64,000 nt of DNA from Billgrantia zhangzhouensis. GTDB lineage: Bacteria; Pseudomonadota; Gammaproteobacteria; Pseudomonadales; Halomonadaceae. The stretch covers positions 124,001 to 188,000 of the forward strand of contig NZ_JABFTT010000011.1 in NCBI RefSeq assembly GCF_021404465.1, in the 5' to 3' direction. Position 1 is the stretch's first letter. The number at the start of each line of letters is the position of its first letter. The notes beneath the pieces are model-generated. The model searched no databases and had not been told where the DNA came from. It was given only the letters and a program-made list of their open reading frames with translations. Shown here one piece after another: positions 8,717-17,736 of the stretch. The position numbers and the translations under genes were made by a program.

Positions 8717-9649
8717 CTATTGTTCTGCTGCCACCTGACGCAGGCACTCGATCGCCTGTTGGCAGGTGGGTGTCTTCATTTTGCCGCGCAGGGTGATGAT
8801 GCCCACTGGTGGGAGTTCGATGGGAATCTCCAGCGGCAGGATCTTGAGCAGCCCTTGCGTCTCGAAGTGGTGTGCCACGCCATATGCTAGGTAGCCGATG
8901 GCGGGACGCTGCTGCACGAAGGTCAGGGTGGCGAGGAAGGAGGCTGTTTCGATCAGATCGGCAGGCGGATTGAGGCCATGCTTGTAGAACATCTGGTTGA
9001 GTTTCACCCGTGACGAGGCCCAGGGGGGAGGCACTACCCAGGCCAGCTCGGCAAGGTCGCCCCATTGAGGTGAAGGGTTGGCGGCAATGGGGTGTGAAGG
9101 GGTGGCGACCACGCACATCGCTTCGTCGTAGAGCGCTTCGGTCTCTAAGTCTGGTGCTGCGTAGCCGGGTTCGAGACGGCCGATCAGGAGATCTAGTTCA
9201 CCCACACGCAGGCGTGGCAGAAGGCGCTTTAGATCGCCCTCTTCGACGAGCGCTGTGCTGTTGGGGGAGTGTGCCTTGAGCCGCTGCATGGCGTGAACCA
9301 GCAAACCTGGCGTTGCCACTACCATGGCACCGATGCTAACGCGGCCGGCAGCGCCGCTCTCGACAGCGGCGATCTCGTCCCGCGTGCGGCCGTAATCGGC
9401 CAGTACCGAGCGGGCGAAGCGCACCACCGTTTCGCCGTAGGCCGTGGGCTCGGTGCCGCGGGTCGAGCGCAGGAACAGCTTGAGACCGAACATGCGTTCG
9501 ATTTCGGCCAGCATCTTTGACACGGCGGGCTGGGTCAACGACAGGAACTCGGCGACGCGTCCGATATGACGAAATTCGTCTAGCGCGACCAGCAGCTGTA
9601 GATGGCGGAGCTTCAGGTTGGAACGTAGGACGCGATCGATATCGCCCAT
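8717..9649 (-). CDS. LysR-family regulator (PcaQ/GbpR-like) of the sugar-acid module
   Basis: The 310-residue protein has an N-terminal LysR helix-turn-helix (LKLRHLQLLVALDE, then AEFLSLTQPAVSKML) and a periplasmic-binding-like effector domain from about residue 95. The long N-terminus before LRHLQ resembles the PcaQ/GbpR branch, which controls aromatic and sugar-acid uptake. It is transcribed divergently from the dehydratase at 9779 with a 129-bp gap, so it probably controls the dehydratase-aldolase-Tct operon. GAGGAGGGG lies about nine bases before the ATG. Confidence 0.88.
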   Translation of the reverse strand: MGDIDRVLRSNLKLRHLQLLVALDEFRHIGRVAEFLSLTQPAVSKMLAEIERMFGLKLFLRSTRGTEPTAYGETVVRFARSVLADYGRTRDEIAAVESGAAGRVSIGAMVVATPGLLVHAMQRLKAHSPNSTALVEEGDLKRLLPRLRVGELDLLIGRLEPGYAAPDLETEALYDEAMCVVATPSHPIAANPSPQWGDLAELAWVVPPPWASSRVKLNQMFYKHGLNPPADLIETASFLATLTFVQQRPAIGYLAYGVAHHFETQGLLKILPLEIPIELPPVGIITLRGKMKTPTCQQAIECLRQVAAEQ

Positions 9650-9667
9650 GACAGTGCACCCCTCCTC

Positions 9668-9689
9668 TTCATGCCATTAAGGTTATGAA
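9668..9689. promoter_or_regulatory. Candidate LysR box upstream of dehydratase operon
   Basis: TTCAT (9668-9672) and ATGAA (9685-9689) form an interrupted inverted repeat around a shared AAGGTTATG, just upstream of the LysR start and within the divergent promoter region. The same AAGGTTATG occurs by the LysR gene at 537-548. It is a plausible binding site, seen only by symmetry. Confidence 0.35.
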
Positions 9690-9778
9690 GAGAGTCTATA
9701 GTTTCATTTTAACGTCATATAGGGGCAGCTCATACTCAGCGCAACTATATTCCAGCGCCCGACGAAGGAGCCAGGCCT

Positions 9779-11314
9779 TTGACCATGGAAACTCCCTCCC
9801 TCCCGTTGATCCGGCTACATGCCAATGACAATGTTCTGATAGCCCGAGACGGCTTGGGTCTCGGTCAGTGGTTGCCCGAGCTGGGCGTAAAGTCCCGGGC
9901 CCAGGTGCCGGCAGGGCATAAGATCGCGGCCCGTGAGATTGCGGCCGGCGAGGCGGTCAAGAAGTACGATACGGTGATCGGTGCGGCGAGCCGCGACATC
10001 GCTTCTGGGGAGCATGTGCATACCCATAACGTTACCCTGACCGAGGTCGACCGCGATCCGGCCTTCTGCCAGGAGGTACGACCGGTGGAGTACGTACCGG
10101 AGGCTGAGCAGGCCACTTTTCAGGGTATCGTTCGGCCGGACGGCCGGGTCGGCACGCGCAATTTCATCGGTATTCTCTCCTCGGTGAACTGCTCTGCCAC
10201 GGTGATCAAGCATATCGCCGACCATTTCACGGCGGAGCGACTGGCCGACTATCCCAATGTGGATGGCGTGGTGGCCTTCGCCCAGACCAGCGGCTGCGGC
10301 ATGTCCTCACCGAGCTATCACTTCGACCTGCTGCGCCGTACCCTGGCCGGCTATGCGCGGCACCCCAATTTCGCCGGAGTGCTGATCGTGGGGTTGGGCT
10401 GTGAGCGTAACCAGGTAGCGGGTCTCGTCGAATCCCAGGGGCTTGAGTTGGGTGCCCAGGTGCGCACCCTGGTGATGCAGGAGAGTGGCGGAACTCGTGA
10501 AGCCATCGCCGCCGGCATCGCTGCCATCGAGGCGATGCTGCCCGAGGCCGACCGAATCGAGCGCCAGTCGGTAAGTGCCAGCCATCTCAGTATCGGGTTG
10601 CAGTGTGGCGGTTCGGACGGCTTCTCTGGAATCTCGGCCAATCCGGCACTGGGGGCAGCCATGGATATCCTGGTGCGCCATGGGGGTACTGCCATCCTAT
10701 CGGAAACGCCGGAGATCCATGGCGTCGAATTCATGCTCACGCGCCGCGCGGTGTCGCCCGAAGTAGGCCAGAAGCTGCTCGACCGCCTGGCGTGGTGGAA
10801 GGAGTACACCCACGGCCACAGCGGCCAGTTCAATGGCGTGGTGGGGCCTGGCAACCAGGCCGGTGGCTTGGTCAACATCGTCGAGAAATCCCTAGGCTCG
10901 GCGATGAAGGGCGGTACCACGCCATTGCAGGAAGTGTATGAATATGCCGAACCGATCAAAGCCTCGGGACTGGTATTCATGGACTCACCGGGCTACGACC
11001 CGGTATCGGCAACCGGCCAGATTGCCAGTGGCGCCAACTTGATCTGCTTCACCACTGGGCGTGGATCGATGTTCGGCTCCAAGCCGGCGCCCACCATCAA
11101 GCTGGCTTCCAACACCGCCATGTTCGAGCGCCTGCGCGACGACATGGACATCAACTGCGGTCAGGTCATCGACGGCACCGTTAGTATCGAGGCGATGGGC
11201 GAGCAGATCTTCGCGCATATTCTGCGTGTGGCCTCTGGGGAGCGCAGCTGCAGCGAGCGGCTTGGACTCGGGGACCATGAATTTGTGCCGTGGCACGTCG
11301 GCATAGTCAGCTGA
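9779..11314 (+). CDS. UxaA-family sugar-acid dehydratase (altronate/galactarate type)
   Basis: The 511-residue protein has an N-terminal SAF domain (about 10-90, LIRLHANDNVLIA...) joined to the large UxaA/GarD catalytic domain. That domain shows GRVGTRNFIGI, QTSGCGMSS and LQCGGSDGFSG, with cysteines likely to bind iron. Members dehydrate altronate or galactarate to a 2-keto-3-deoxy acid. The downstream aldolase and dehydrogenase fit a galactarate-like or other aldaric/aldonic acid route. The TTG at 9779 sits eight bases after GGAG (9767-9770); an ATG at 9785 is the alternative. The substrate is not resolved by sequence alone. Confidence 0.85.
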   Translation: MTMETPSLPLIRLHANDNVLIARDGLGLGQWLPELGVKSRAQVPAGHKIAAREIAAGEAVKKYDTVIGAASRDIASGEHVHTHNVTLTEVDRDPAFCQEVRPVEYVPEAEQATFQGIVRPDGRVGTRNFIGILSSVNCSATVIKHIADHFTAERLADYPNVDGVVAFAQTSGCGMSSPSYHFDLLRRTLAGYARHPNFAGVLIVGLGCERNQVAGLVESQGLELGAQVRTLVMQESGGTREAIAAGIAAIEAMLPEADRIERQSVSASHLSIGLQCGGSDGFSGISANPALGAAMDILVRHGGTAILSETPEIHGVEFMLTRRAVSPEVGQKLLDRLAWWKEYTHGHSGQFNGVVGPGNQAGGLVNIVEKSLGSAMKGGTTPLQEVYEYAEPIKASGLVFMDSPGYDPVSATGQIASGANLICFTTGRGSMFGSKPAPTIKLASNTAMFERLRDDMDINCGQVIDGTVSIEAMGEQIFAHILRVASGERSCSERLGLGDHEFVPWHVGIVS

Positions 11315-11351
11315 TGGCAACGTCGACCAAAACAGAGAGGAGCGCGTGACA

Positions 11352-12827
11352 ATGACCCTGACGCTGGAGCGTGGCGACCTGATACTGAACAGCAACTATA
11401 TCGCCGGGCGCTGGTGCGAAGCCGCCGATGGAGCCACGTTGACGGTATCCAACCCCGCCGACATGCAGCTTATCGCAGAGGTGCCGGACAGTAGCGCCGA
11501 GGAGGCACGGGCAGCGGCAGATGCCGCCCATGAGGCCTTCGCTGCTTGGCGTGCGACGCCGGCCAAACGGCGTGGCGAATTGCTCAAGCGCTGGCATGCC
11601 CTGGTGATGGCGCATCAGGAGGACCTGGGGCGGCTCATCTCGCTGGAGCAGGGCAAGCCCCTCGTCGAAGGCCAGGGCGAGGTGCTCTATGCGGCCAGCT
11701 ATATTGAGTGGTTTGCGGAGGAGGCGCCGCGGATAGCCGGAGAGATGATCGCAGCTCCGGTCGCCGGGCGACGCATGCTGGCTGTGAAGGAGCCGGTCGG
11801 CGTAGTGGCGGTAATAACACCCTGGAATTTTCCGGCGGCGATGATTGCACGCAAGATCGCGCCGGCTCTGGCGGCGGGATGCACGGTGGTGGCCAAGCCC
11901 GCCGAGGACACGCCGCTCACTTCCTTGGCGCTGGTGCGCTTGGCCGAAGAAGCAGGCATTCCTGCCGGAGTAATCAATATCGTCTGCGCCTCGCGTGGAC
12001 GTACGCCTGAAGTGGTCGACGCCTGGCTCGAGGACGCCCGGGTGCGCAAGATCAGCTTCACTGGCTCCACGCCGGTGGGCAAGCATTTGGCTCGAGCGTC
12101 GGCCGATACGCTCAAGAAGCTCTCGCTGGAACTGGGTGGCAACGCGCCCTTCATTGTCTTCAAAGATGCCGATCTCGACGCCGCCGTAGAGGGTTTGATG
12201 GCCGCCAAGTTCCGCAACGGTGGCCAGACCTGCGTTTGCCCCAATCGCGTCTACGTGCAGGATGCAGTGCTCGGTGCTTTTGCCGACAAGCTGGCTGTAC
12301 GTGTCGCCGCTTTGCGGGTGGGGCCGGCCAGTGACCCGGCAAGCCAGATCGGACCGATGATCAATACCCGGGCGGTGGACAAGATTCTGGTGCATATCGA
12401 CGATGCCCTGACCCAGGGGGCACGCCTTCTGGTGGGTGGCGAGCGGGTGCGAGCCGACTTGGGACCGAACTACGTGTCTCCCACGCTGCTAGCCGATGTC
12501 GCGCCCGCCGCGCGGCTGTGCCATGAAGAAACTTTCGGCCCGGTGGTACCGCTGCTGCGCTTCGAAGCGGAGGAGGAAGCCGTGGCCGCATCCAACGCCA
12601 CACCGTTTGGGCTCGCCAGCTACTTCTACTCGGAGAGCGTTAGCCGTATCCATCGCGTCGCCGATGCGCTGGAGGCCGGCATCGTCGGCATCAATGAAGG
12701 TGCCGTGGCGTCCGAAGCGGCGCCTTTCGGTGGCATCAAGGAGTCGGGCTACGGTCGTGAAGGCTCGGTCCATGGCCTTGATGACTATCAGCACATCAAG
12801 TACCTCTGCCAGGGCAATCTGCGCTGA
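11352..12827 (+). CDS. NAD(P)-dependent aldehyde dehydrogenase (succinate-semialdehyde dehydrogenase type)
   Basis: A 491-residue ALDH with all catalytic features: PWNFP with the active-site Asn (about 159), Glu260 in LELGG, and Cys294 in GGQTCVCPN. The sequence pattern is closest to the GabD group, which also includes alpha-ketoglutarate semialdehyde dehydrogenases. It would oxidise an aldehyde released in the sugar-acid pathway, in the cytoplasm. The ATG at 11352 is preferred, with GAGAGGAG nine bases before it; the GTG at 11346 is too close. It is co-directional with the dehydratase (37 bp gap) and the aldolase. Confidence 0.87.
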   Translation: MTLTLERGDLILNSNYIAGRWCEAADGATLTVSNPADMQLIAEVPDSSAEEARAAADAAHEAFAAWRATPAKRRGELLKRWHALVMAHQEDLGRLISLEQGKPLVEGQGEVLYAASYIEWFAEEAPRIAGEMIAAPVAGRRMLAVKEPVGVVAVITPWNFPAAMIARKIAPALAAGCTVVAKPAEDTPLTSLALVRLAEEAGIPAGVINIVCASRGRTPEVVDAWLEDARVRKISFTGSTPVGKHLARASADTLKKLSLELGGNAPFIVFKDADLDAAVEGLMAAKFRNGGQTCVCPNRVYVQDAVLGAFADKLAVRVAALRVGPASDPASQIGPMINTRAVDKILVHIDDALTQGARLLVGGERVRADLGPNYVSPTLLADVAPAARLCHEETFGPVVPLLRFEAEEEAVAASNATPFGLASYFYSESVSRIHRVADALEAGIVGINEGAVASEAAPFGGIKESGYGREGSVHGLDDYQHIKYLCQGNLR

Positions 12828-12859
12828 GCCGGGGCGAATAGAAAACGACTGGAGTCGCC

Positions 12860-13681
12860 ATGAACTCATCCCACAACGCCGGCCCGGCGCCGGGCAATCC
12901 GTTCAAGCGGGCACTGACCGAGGGCAGGTCCCAAGTTGGGCTGTGGCTGTCAATGGGCGATGCCTACAGTGCTGAACTCTGCGCCACGGCGGGTTTCGAT
13001 TGGCTGTTGATCGACAACGAGCACGCTCCCAACGACGTGCGCAGCACGCTCGCCCAGCTGCAGGCGGTGGCCCCCTATGGCGGCCAGCCCGTGGTGCGTG
13101 CGCTGCAGGGCGAGGCGGCGGCGATCAAGCAACTATTGGATATCGGTGCCCAGACCCTGCTGGTACCCATGATCGATACCCCGGAGCAGGCTGCCGCTGT
13201 GGTCGCCGCCACACGCTATCCCCCACACGGCATCCGTGGTGTGGGGGCGGCGGTGGCGCGAGCCTCACGCTGGAACGGGCGCCCCGATTATGTGCATCAC
13301 GCCAATCAGGAAGTCTGCCTGCTGGTGCAGGCCGAAACGGCGACGGCACTCGATAACCTCGAGGCGATCTGTGCGGTGGATGGCGTCGATGGCGTCTTTA
13401 TCGGCCCGGCAGACCTAGCGGCCTCAATGGGGCACCTCGGGAACCCAGGCCATCCCGAGGTGCAAGCTGCCATCGAGGCGTCGATTCACACCATCGTGTC
13501 CTGCGGCAAGGCCGCCGGGACCTTGACCGGCGATGTCGAGCAGGCTAGGCGCTTCCTCGAGCTTGGCGCGACGTTCGTGGCAGTGGGGCTGGACGTCACG
13601 CTATTGGCTCAGGCGGTTCGCCAGCGTGCTGCGGATTTCGGACTGAATTGCGGTACGGAACCGTCAGTTGGGCCGTACTGA
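12860..13681 (+). CDS. HpcH/HpaI-family aldolase (2-keto-3-deoxy acid aldolase)
   Basis: The 273-residue protein matches class II pyruvate aldolases such as HpaI, GarL and Rhm[12 protein letters not shown] carries the metal-binding acidic residue, and [14 protein letters not shown] and [17 protein letters not shown] are family hallmarks. It should cleave a 2-keto-3-deoxy acid to pyruvate plus an aldehyde, which fits after the UxaA-type dehydratase. If the substrate were galactarate, the products would be pyruvate and tartronate semialdehyde. GGAG sits six bases before the ATG. The Tct importer genes follow after about 80 bp. Confidence 0.87.
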   Translation: MNSSHNAGPAPGNPFKRALTEGRSQVGLWLSMGDAYSAELCATAGFDWLLIDNEHAPNDVRSTLAQLQAVAPYGGQPVVRALQGEAAAIKQLLDIGAQTLLVPMIDTPEQAAAVVAATRYPPHGIRGVGAAVARASRWNGRPDYVHHANQEVCLLVQAETATALDNLEAICAVDGVDGVFIGPADLAASMGHLGNPGHPEVQAAIEASIHTIVSCGKAAGTLTGDVEQARRFLELGATFVAVGLDVTLLAQAVRQRAADFGLNCGTEPSVGPY

Positions 13682-13759
13682 ACCATTTGGGTAGCCTGGC
13701 CGGCTCCAGACGGCCATTGATTGCGTCACACGATTAAAACAACGCATGGAGAAAACGTC

Positions 13760-14710
13760 ATGACTCACAAGACCGCTAGATTGCCCGTTCTTCTCGGTGG
13801 CCTGCTGGCAGCAGGCATCGCTTTTGCCGATTATCCCACCAAGACCATTACCATGGTGATCCCCTACGGCGCCGGTGGCGGGACCGACGTGCTGGCGCGA
13901 ACGCTGCAACCTGCATTGGAAGAAGCTCTGGGACAGACCATCGTGGTGTCCAACGTGCCGGGTGGCGGCGGCATTCTTGGTTTCACCCAGGTGGCCAATG
14001 CCAAACCTGACGGCTACACGGTAACCATCCCCAATAACGTGATCTTCGCTACAGAGGGAATGGGCAATGCTACCTACACCTATTCGGACTTCGATTACCT
14101 CGGCAATGTCATGACAGAGGACTACGTTGTGGCGGTTCGCGCCGATGGCCCCTGGGATAGCTGGGAAGCGTTGGCCGAGGAGATGCAGGCCAACCCAGGC
14201 TCGGTGAGCTTCGGCTTCTCTGGTGCTGGCGGCTCGACACATGTAGCGAGCGAGATCCTGGCCGATATGGCGGGCTACCGGGCCCGACAGATTCCCCATG
14301 ACGGCTCCTCGGATGCGGTGGCCGCCGCCATGGGCGGCCACATCGATGCGCTGATGCTCAATCTGGCCGACCTTGCCTCCGGTCTGCGCTCCGGCAGGCT
14401 AACACCGCTGGTCAGCCTCGGCGCGGAGCGTTTGGCGGAGTATCCGGACGTTCCTGCCCTCAGCGAACTCGGTCACGACCTGAACTTGACCAACTGGCGG
14501 GGTATTGCGGCACCGGCTGGCGTGGACGAAGAGGTCAAGGTCGCTTGGGCCGAGGCCTTGGAAGCGGCGACCAGCGATCCCCAGGTGCAGGAGGCGATCG
14601 CCAACCAGGGGGCCGCGGTGGATTACATGCCGCCCGGCGAGAGGTTGGACGCGCGCATGGCGGAGTTGGCTGAGTCCTTCATCCGCACCGCACAGCGGCT
14701 CAAGCAGTAA
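13760..14710 (+). CDS. tctC: Tripartite tricarboxylate transporter receptor (TctC/Bug family)
   Basis: The 316-residue protein begins with a signal peptide (MTHKTARL, hydrophobic core, cleavage after IAFA near residue 23). The mature sequence starts with the typical Bug motif YPTKTITMVIPYGAGGGTD and continues with VVSNVPGGGG. It is the periplasmic receptor for a carboxylate taken up by the TctBA membrane pair downstream. The ATG at 13760 follows GGAG (13748-13751); the frame extends back to 13721 without a better site. Given the neighbours, a sugar acid is the likely ligand. Confidence 0.9.
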   Translation: MTHKTARLPVLLGGLLAAGIAFADYPTKTITMVIPYGAGGGTDVLARTLQPALEEALGQTIVVSNVPGGGGILGFTQVANAKPDGYTVTIPNNVIFATEGMGNATYTYSDFDYLGNVMTEDYVVAVRADGPWDSWEALAEEMQANPGSVSFGFSGAGGSTHVASEILADMAGYRARQIPHDGSSDAVAAAMGGHIDALMLNLADLASGLRSGRLTPLVSLGAERLAEYPDVPALSELGHDLNLTNWRGIAAPAGVDEEVKVAWAEALEAATSDPQVQEAIANQGAAVDYMPPGERLDARMAELAESFIRTAQRLKQ

Positions 14711-14718
14711 TGACAATG

Positions 14719-14744
14719 GCCCGGCCCCTTGCAAGGGGCCGGGC
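14719..14744 (+). terminator. Intercistronic hairpin between tctC and tctB
   Basis: A perfect 12-bp stem (GCCCGGCCCCTT / AAGGGGCCGGGC) closes on a two-base centre. No T-run follows, so it is more likely a partial attenuator or mRNA-stabilising hairpin than a full terminator. It would keep receptor levels above those of the membrane subunits. Confidence 0.6.
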
Positions 14745-14769
14745 TCGATGACAACAAGTGGAGCCCGCC

Positions 14770-15246
14770 ATGACGAGAGTTACCGAGAAGCAGAGCTTCT
14801 ACCTCTTGCTGATTCTGGGGGCCGGGTATTTCCTTCACCTGGCGAGTACCATCCCCACGATGATGAGGGTGGTTGGCGATCCGGGGCCAGGGTTCCTGCC
14901 GTTCTGGGTCAGCGCCATCATCATGCTGCTGATGGGCTACCTGTTGGTCGTGGAAACACTGATCAAGAGAGAGTCCGGCGAGACCGTTCGGCTCGCCCGT
15001 CGTGAAGCCGTCACGCTGACGGTGACGCTGACGGCGATCGTGCTCTATCTGGTCATGCTGTCGCTCGCCGGTTTCTTCGTGAGCACCTTGGCCTTCCTGT
15101 TCGTCTTTCGCCTGATCGTCAACAGGTTCCTCAACGATGCCTGGCCGACACCGCGAACGCTGCTGGCCTCAGCGCTATTCGCGCTGGCCTCGACCAGCGC
15201 CATCTATCTGGTGTTTTCCGTACTTTTCGGATTGTCCATGCCCTGA
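14770..15246 (+). CDS. tctB: Tripartite tricarboxylate transporter small membrane subunit (TctB)
   Basis: A 158-residue protein with four hydrophobic segments and the loop DPGPGFLPFWVSAI typical of TctB. It is the poorly conserved small membrane component that works with TctA. The ATG at 14770 follows GTGGAG; an upstream GTG at 14758 overlaps that ribosome site. It lies between tctC and tctA, the standard gene order. Confidence 0.85.
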   Translation: MTRVTEKQSFYLLLILGAGYFLHLASTIPTMMRVVGDPGPGFLPFWVSAIIMLLMGYLLVVETLIKRESGETVRLARREAVTLTVTLTAIVLYLVMLSLAGFFVSTLAFLFVFRLIVNRFLNDAWPTPRTLLASALFALASTSAIYLVFSVLFGLSMP

Positions 15247-15261
15247 GGGAGGGAGTTGGTC

Positions 15262-16764
15262 ATGTTTTCCCATTTTGCCGAGGCGGCGACGCTGTTCAAT
15301 AACGGCTACATCTTCCTGGCGATCGCCGCCGGTACGGTACTTGGCCTGATATTCGGCTCACTACCAGGGCTGACTGCCACCATGGGAATCGCCCTATTGC
15401 TGCCCTTGACTTTCGGCATGGAGCCCGTCACCGGCATGGGCATGCTGCTGGGCGTCTATTGCGGTGCCATCTCCGGCGGCTCGATTCCCGCCGCCCTGCT
15501 CAATATCCCCGGTACTCCATCGTCGGTAGCCACCACCTTGGATGCTTTCCCCATGGCGCGCAACGGCGAGCCGGGACGCGCACTGGGGCTGTGCATCGTT
15601 GCCTCCATGATCGGCGGCATGGTCAGCGTGCTGATCTTCGCCTTCATGTCACCACTGATCGCCGAGGCGGCATTGCGTTTCAGTGCCATCGAGTATGCAA
15701 CGCTGGGTCTGTTCGGTCTCACAATCATCGCTTCGGTGTCCGACAAGTCACTGATCAAGGGGATCGTGGCAGGCCTGATCGGGGTGCTGATATCGCTGAT
15801 CGGCATCGACTCGCTGACCGGTGTGGTGCGCCTGACCGCTGGTATCCCCGCTCTGATAGGTGGGGTCGATTTCATGGCGGCATTGATCGGTCTTTTTGCG
15901 CTGTCGCAGATCATTACCGATACCACTACGTCGCGTTCCGACCAGGCAAGCGAAGGGCGAGTACGTGTCAACAACGCTTATCCGCGCTTCCGCGAGACCT
16001 TCCGGCGTTGGAAGATATGGTCGAGCAGTTCGCTGATCGGTTCGCTGGTCGGGGCGATTCCCGGAGCCGGTGGCAGCATCGCCTCCTTTTTGGCCTACGA
16101 TCAGGCCAAGAGGATTTCGCGCACGCCTGAGAAGTTCGGCAAGGGACACGATGAAGGCATCATCTCCTGCGAATCGGCCAACAACGGCATGACCGGTGGC
16201 GCCCTGATTCCGATGATGACACTGGGGATTCCCGGGGACGCCTCGGCGGCGATCCTGATGGGTGGGCTCTTGATCCATGGGCTGCAACCGGGCCCGATGC
16301 TGTTCGATGAACAGGCCAATATCGCCTACGGCATCATTATCGCCTTCTTGGTCGCCAACGTTTTCATGTTCAGCTTCCAGTCGGTGGGCATCAAGCTCTT
16401 CGTCAGGGTGCTGCAGATACCGCGCACTTACCTGCTGCCGTTCATCATGGTGATGTGCATCCTCGGCGCCTACGGCATTACCGGTAGCCTGACCTCGGCC
16501 TGGATACTGCTGTTCTTCGGTATCTTCGGCTATTTTCTCAACCGCCACGGCTTCAGTGCCGCCCCGGTGGTGCTGGGAATGATCCTGGGCTACATGGTCG
16601 AGTCCAACTTCCGGCGCGGCATGACCATGCACGACGGCGATTGGAGCGTCTTCTTCACCCGCCCGATCAGCCTGGCCTTCGTTTTGCTCTCTATACTGGC
16701 CATTGCGCTGCCGCTGTATCGCCACCACCGGGGCAGAAGAACGCGCAAGTATGCCAATCCATGA
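15262..16764 (+). CDS. tctA: Tripartite tricarboxylate transporter large membrane subunit (TctA)
   Basis: A 500-residue inner-membrane protein with about 11-12 helices. Signature stretches are SLPGLTATMGIALLLP near the N-terminus, NIPGTPSSVATTLD, and the second glycine/proline-rich repeat GAIPGAGGSIASFLAYDQAK. AGGGAGG-like purines at 15246-15255 support the ATG at 15262. With TctB and TctC it imports a carboxylate using the cation gradient. It ends the sugar-acid operon; 181 bp without an obvious gene follow. Confidence 0.92.
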   Translation: MFSHFAEAATLFNNGYIFLAIAAGTVLGLIFGSLPGLTATMGIALLLPLTFGMEPVTGMGMLLGVYCGAISGGSIPAALLNIPGTPSSVATTLDAFPMARNGEPGRALGLCIVASMIGGMVSVLIFAFMSPLIAEAALRFSAIEYATLGLFGLTIIASVSDKSLIKGIVAGLIGVLISLIGIDSLTGVVRLTAGIPALIGGVDFMAALIGLFALSQIITDTTTSRSDQASEGRVRVNNAYPRFRETFRRWKIWSSSSLIGSLVGAIPGAGGSIASFLAYDQAKRISRTPEKFGKGHDEGIISCESANNGMTGGALIPMMTLGIPGDASAAILMGGLLIHGLQPGPMLFDEQANIAYGIIIAFLVANVFMFSFQSVGIKLFVRVLQIPRTYLLPFIMVMCILGAYGITGSLTSAWILLFFGIFGYFLNRHGFSAAPVVLGMILGYMVESNFRRGMTMHDGDWSVFFTRPISLAFVLLSILAIALPLYRHHRGRRTRKYANP

Positions 16765-16945
16765 TTGCCGCCCTCTGCTTGCCCGATGACGAGCCTGATA
16801 AAGATCTCACCAGTAGTGTTCGACGGCCGGTGGCTGTCGGACACGACGTGCCAGCGCCAGTTCGTGCAATCGTTCCTGGGGGAGGTCGCTGATTGAAACC
16901 GATTGTCTACCCTTGGGGTGAATGCATGATCCAAGGAGAGATCTC

Positions 16946-17713
16946 ATGGCAGAAGGACAGACGGCAGGACGGGGCAAGACCGCCCAGCTCTACCGCATGG
17001 TCATGGAAGAGCACCTGTGCCCCTTCGGCCTGAAGAGCAAGAACCTGCTGGAGCGCAAGGGCTTCGAGGTGGAGGATCACCACCTGACCACACGGGAGGA
17101 GACGGAGGATTTCAAGGAGAAGCACGGCGTTGACACGACGCCCCAGGCCTTCATCGATGGCCGGCGCATAGGCGGTTACGACGAGCTGCGTGAGTATTTC
17201 GGGTTGGATTCTCCAGGCGGGGACGAGACCACCTACCAGCCGGTGATCGCCTTGTTCGCCACGGCGTTGCTGATGGGGTTCGCCGTGAGCTGGACCGCGA
17301 CTGGCGCCCTGTTTAGTCCCAGGATGCCGGAGTATTTCGTGGCCATCGCCATGGCCCTGCTGGGGCTGCAGAAGCTCAAGGACGTGGAGAGCTTCAGCAC
17401 GATGTTCCTCAACTACGATCTGCTGGCTCAGCGTCAGGTGCGCTATGGCTACGTCTATCCCTACACCGAAACGCTGGCGGGTATCCTGATGTTGGCCGGT
17501 GCCCTGGTCTGGCTGGCCGCGCCCGTGGCGCTGTTCATCGGTACGGTGGGCGCCGTCTCGGTATTCAAGGCGGTCTATATCGACAAGCGTGCACTCAAGT
17601 GCGCCTGCGTCGGCGGTGACAGCAAGGTGCCGCTGGGTTTCGTCTCGCTGACCGAAAACCTGATCATGATCGGCATGGGCATCTGGATGCCGTTGCGCGC
17701 ATACCTCCTCTAG
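16946..17713 (+). CDS. Glutaredoxin-MauE/DoxX fusion membrane protein
   Basis: The 255-residue protein joins an N-terminal glutaredoxin fold (about 12-88) to a four-helix MauE-type membrane domain (about 98-255). The redox centre is the single cysteine of CPFG (Cys25), so it is monothiol-like; the cis-proline motif TTPQ (64-67) and GGYDEL are kept. The membrane part ends with a Cys-Ala-Cys pair in KCACVGG, as in MauE-like thiol carriers. A role moving thiol electrons or maturing exported proteins at the inner membrane is inferred. AAGGAG precedes the ATG at 16946. It is not obviously part of either flanking operon. Confidence 0.82.
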   Translation: MAEGQTAGRGKTAQLYRMVMEEHLCPFGLKSKNLLERKGFEVEDHHLTTREETEDFKEKHGVDTTPQAFIDGRRIGGYDELREYFGLDSPGGDETTYQPVIALFATALLMGFAVSWTATGALFSPRMPEYFVAIAMALLGLQKLKDVESFSTMFLNYDLLAQRQVRYGYVYPYTETLAGILMLAGALVWLAAPVALFIGTVGAVSVFKAVYIDKRALKCACVGGDSKVPLGFVSLTENLIMIGMGIWMPLRAYLL

Positions 17714-17736
17714 AATTAGTACTCCGTGAATTCGTT

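Noticed and set aside
16765..16945. Possible MerR-type promoter with CCCTTGGGG before the glutaredoxin-MauE gene
   Set aside because: The palindrome is short and the spacing of promoter elements does not fit a MerR site; no MerR gene is adjacent.
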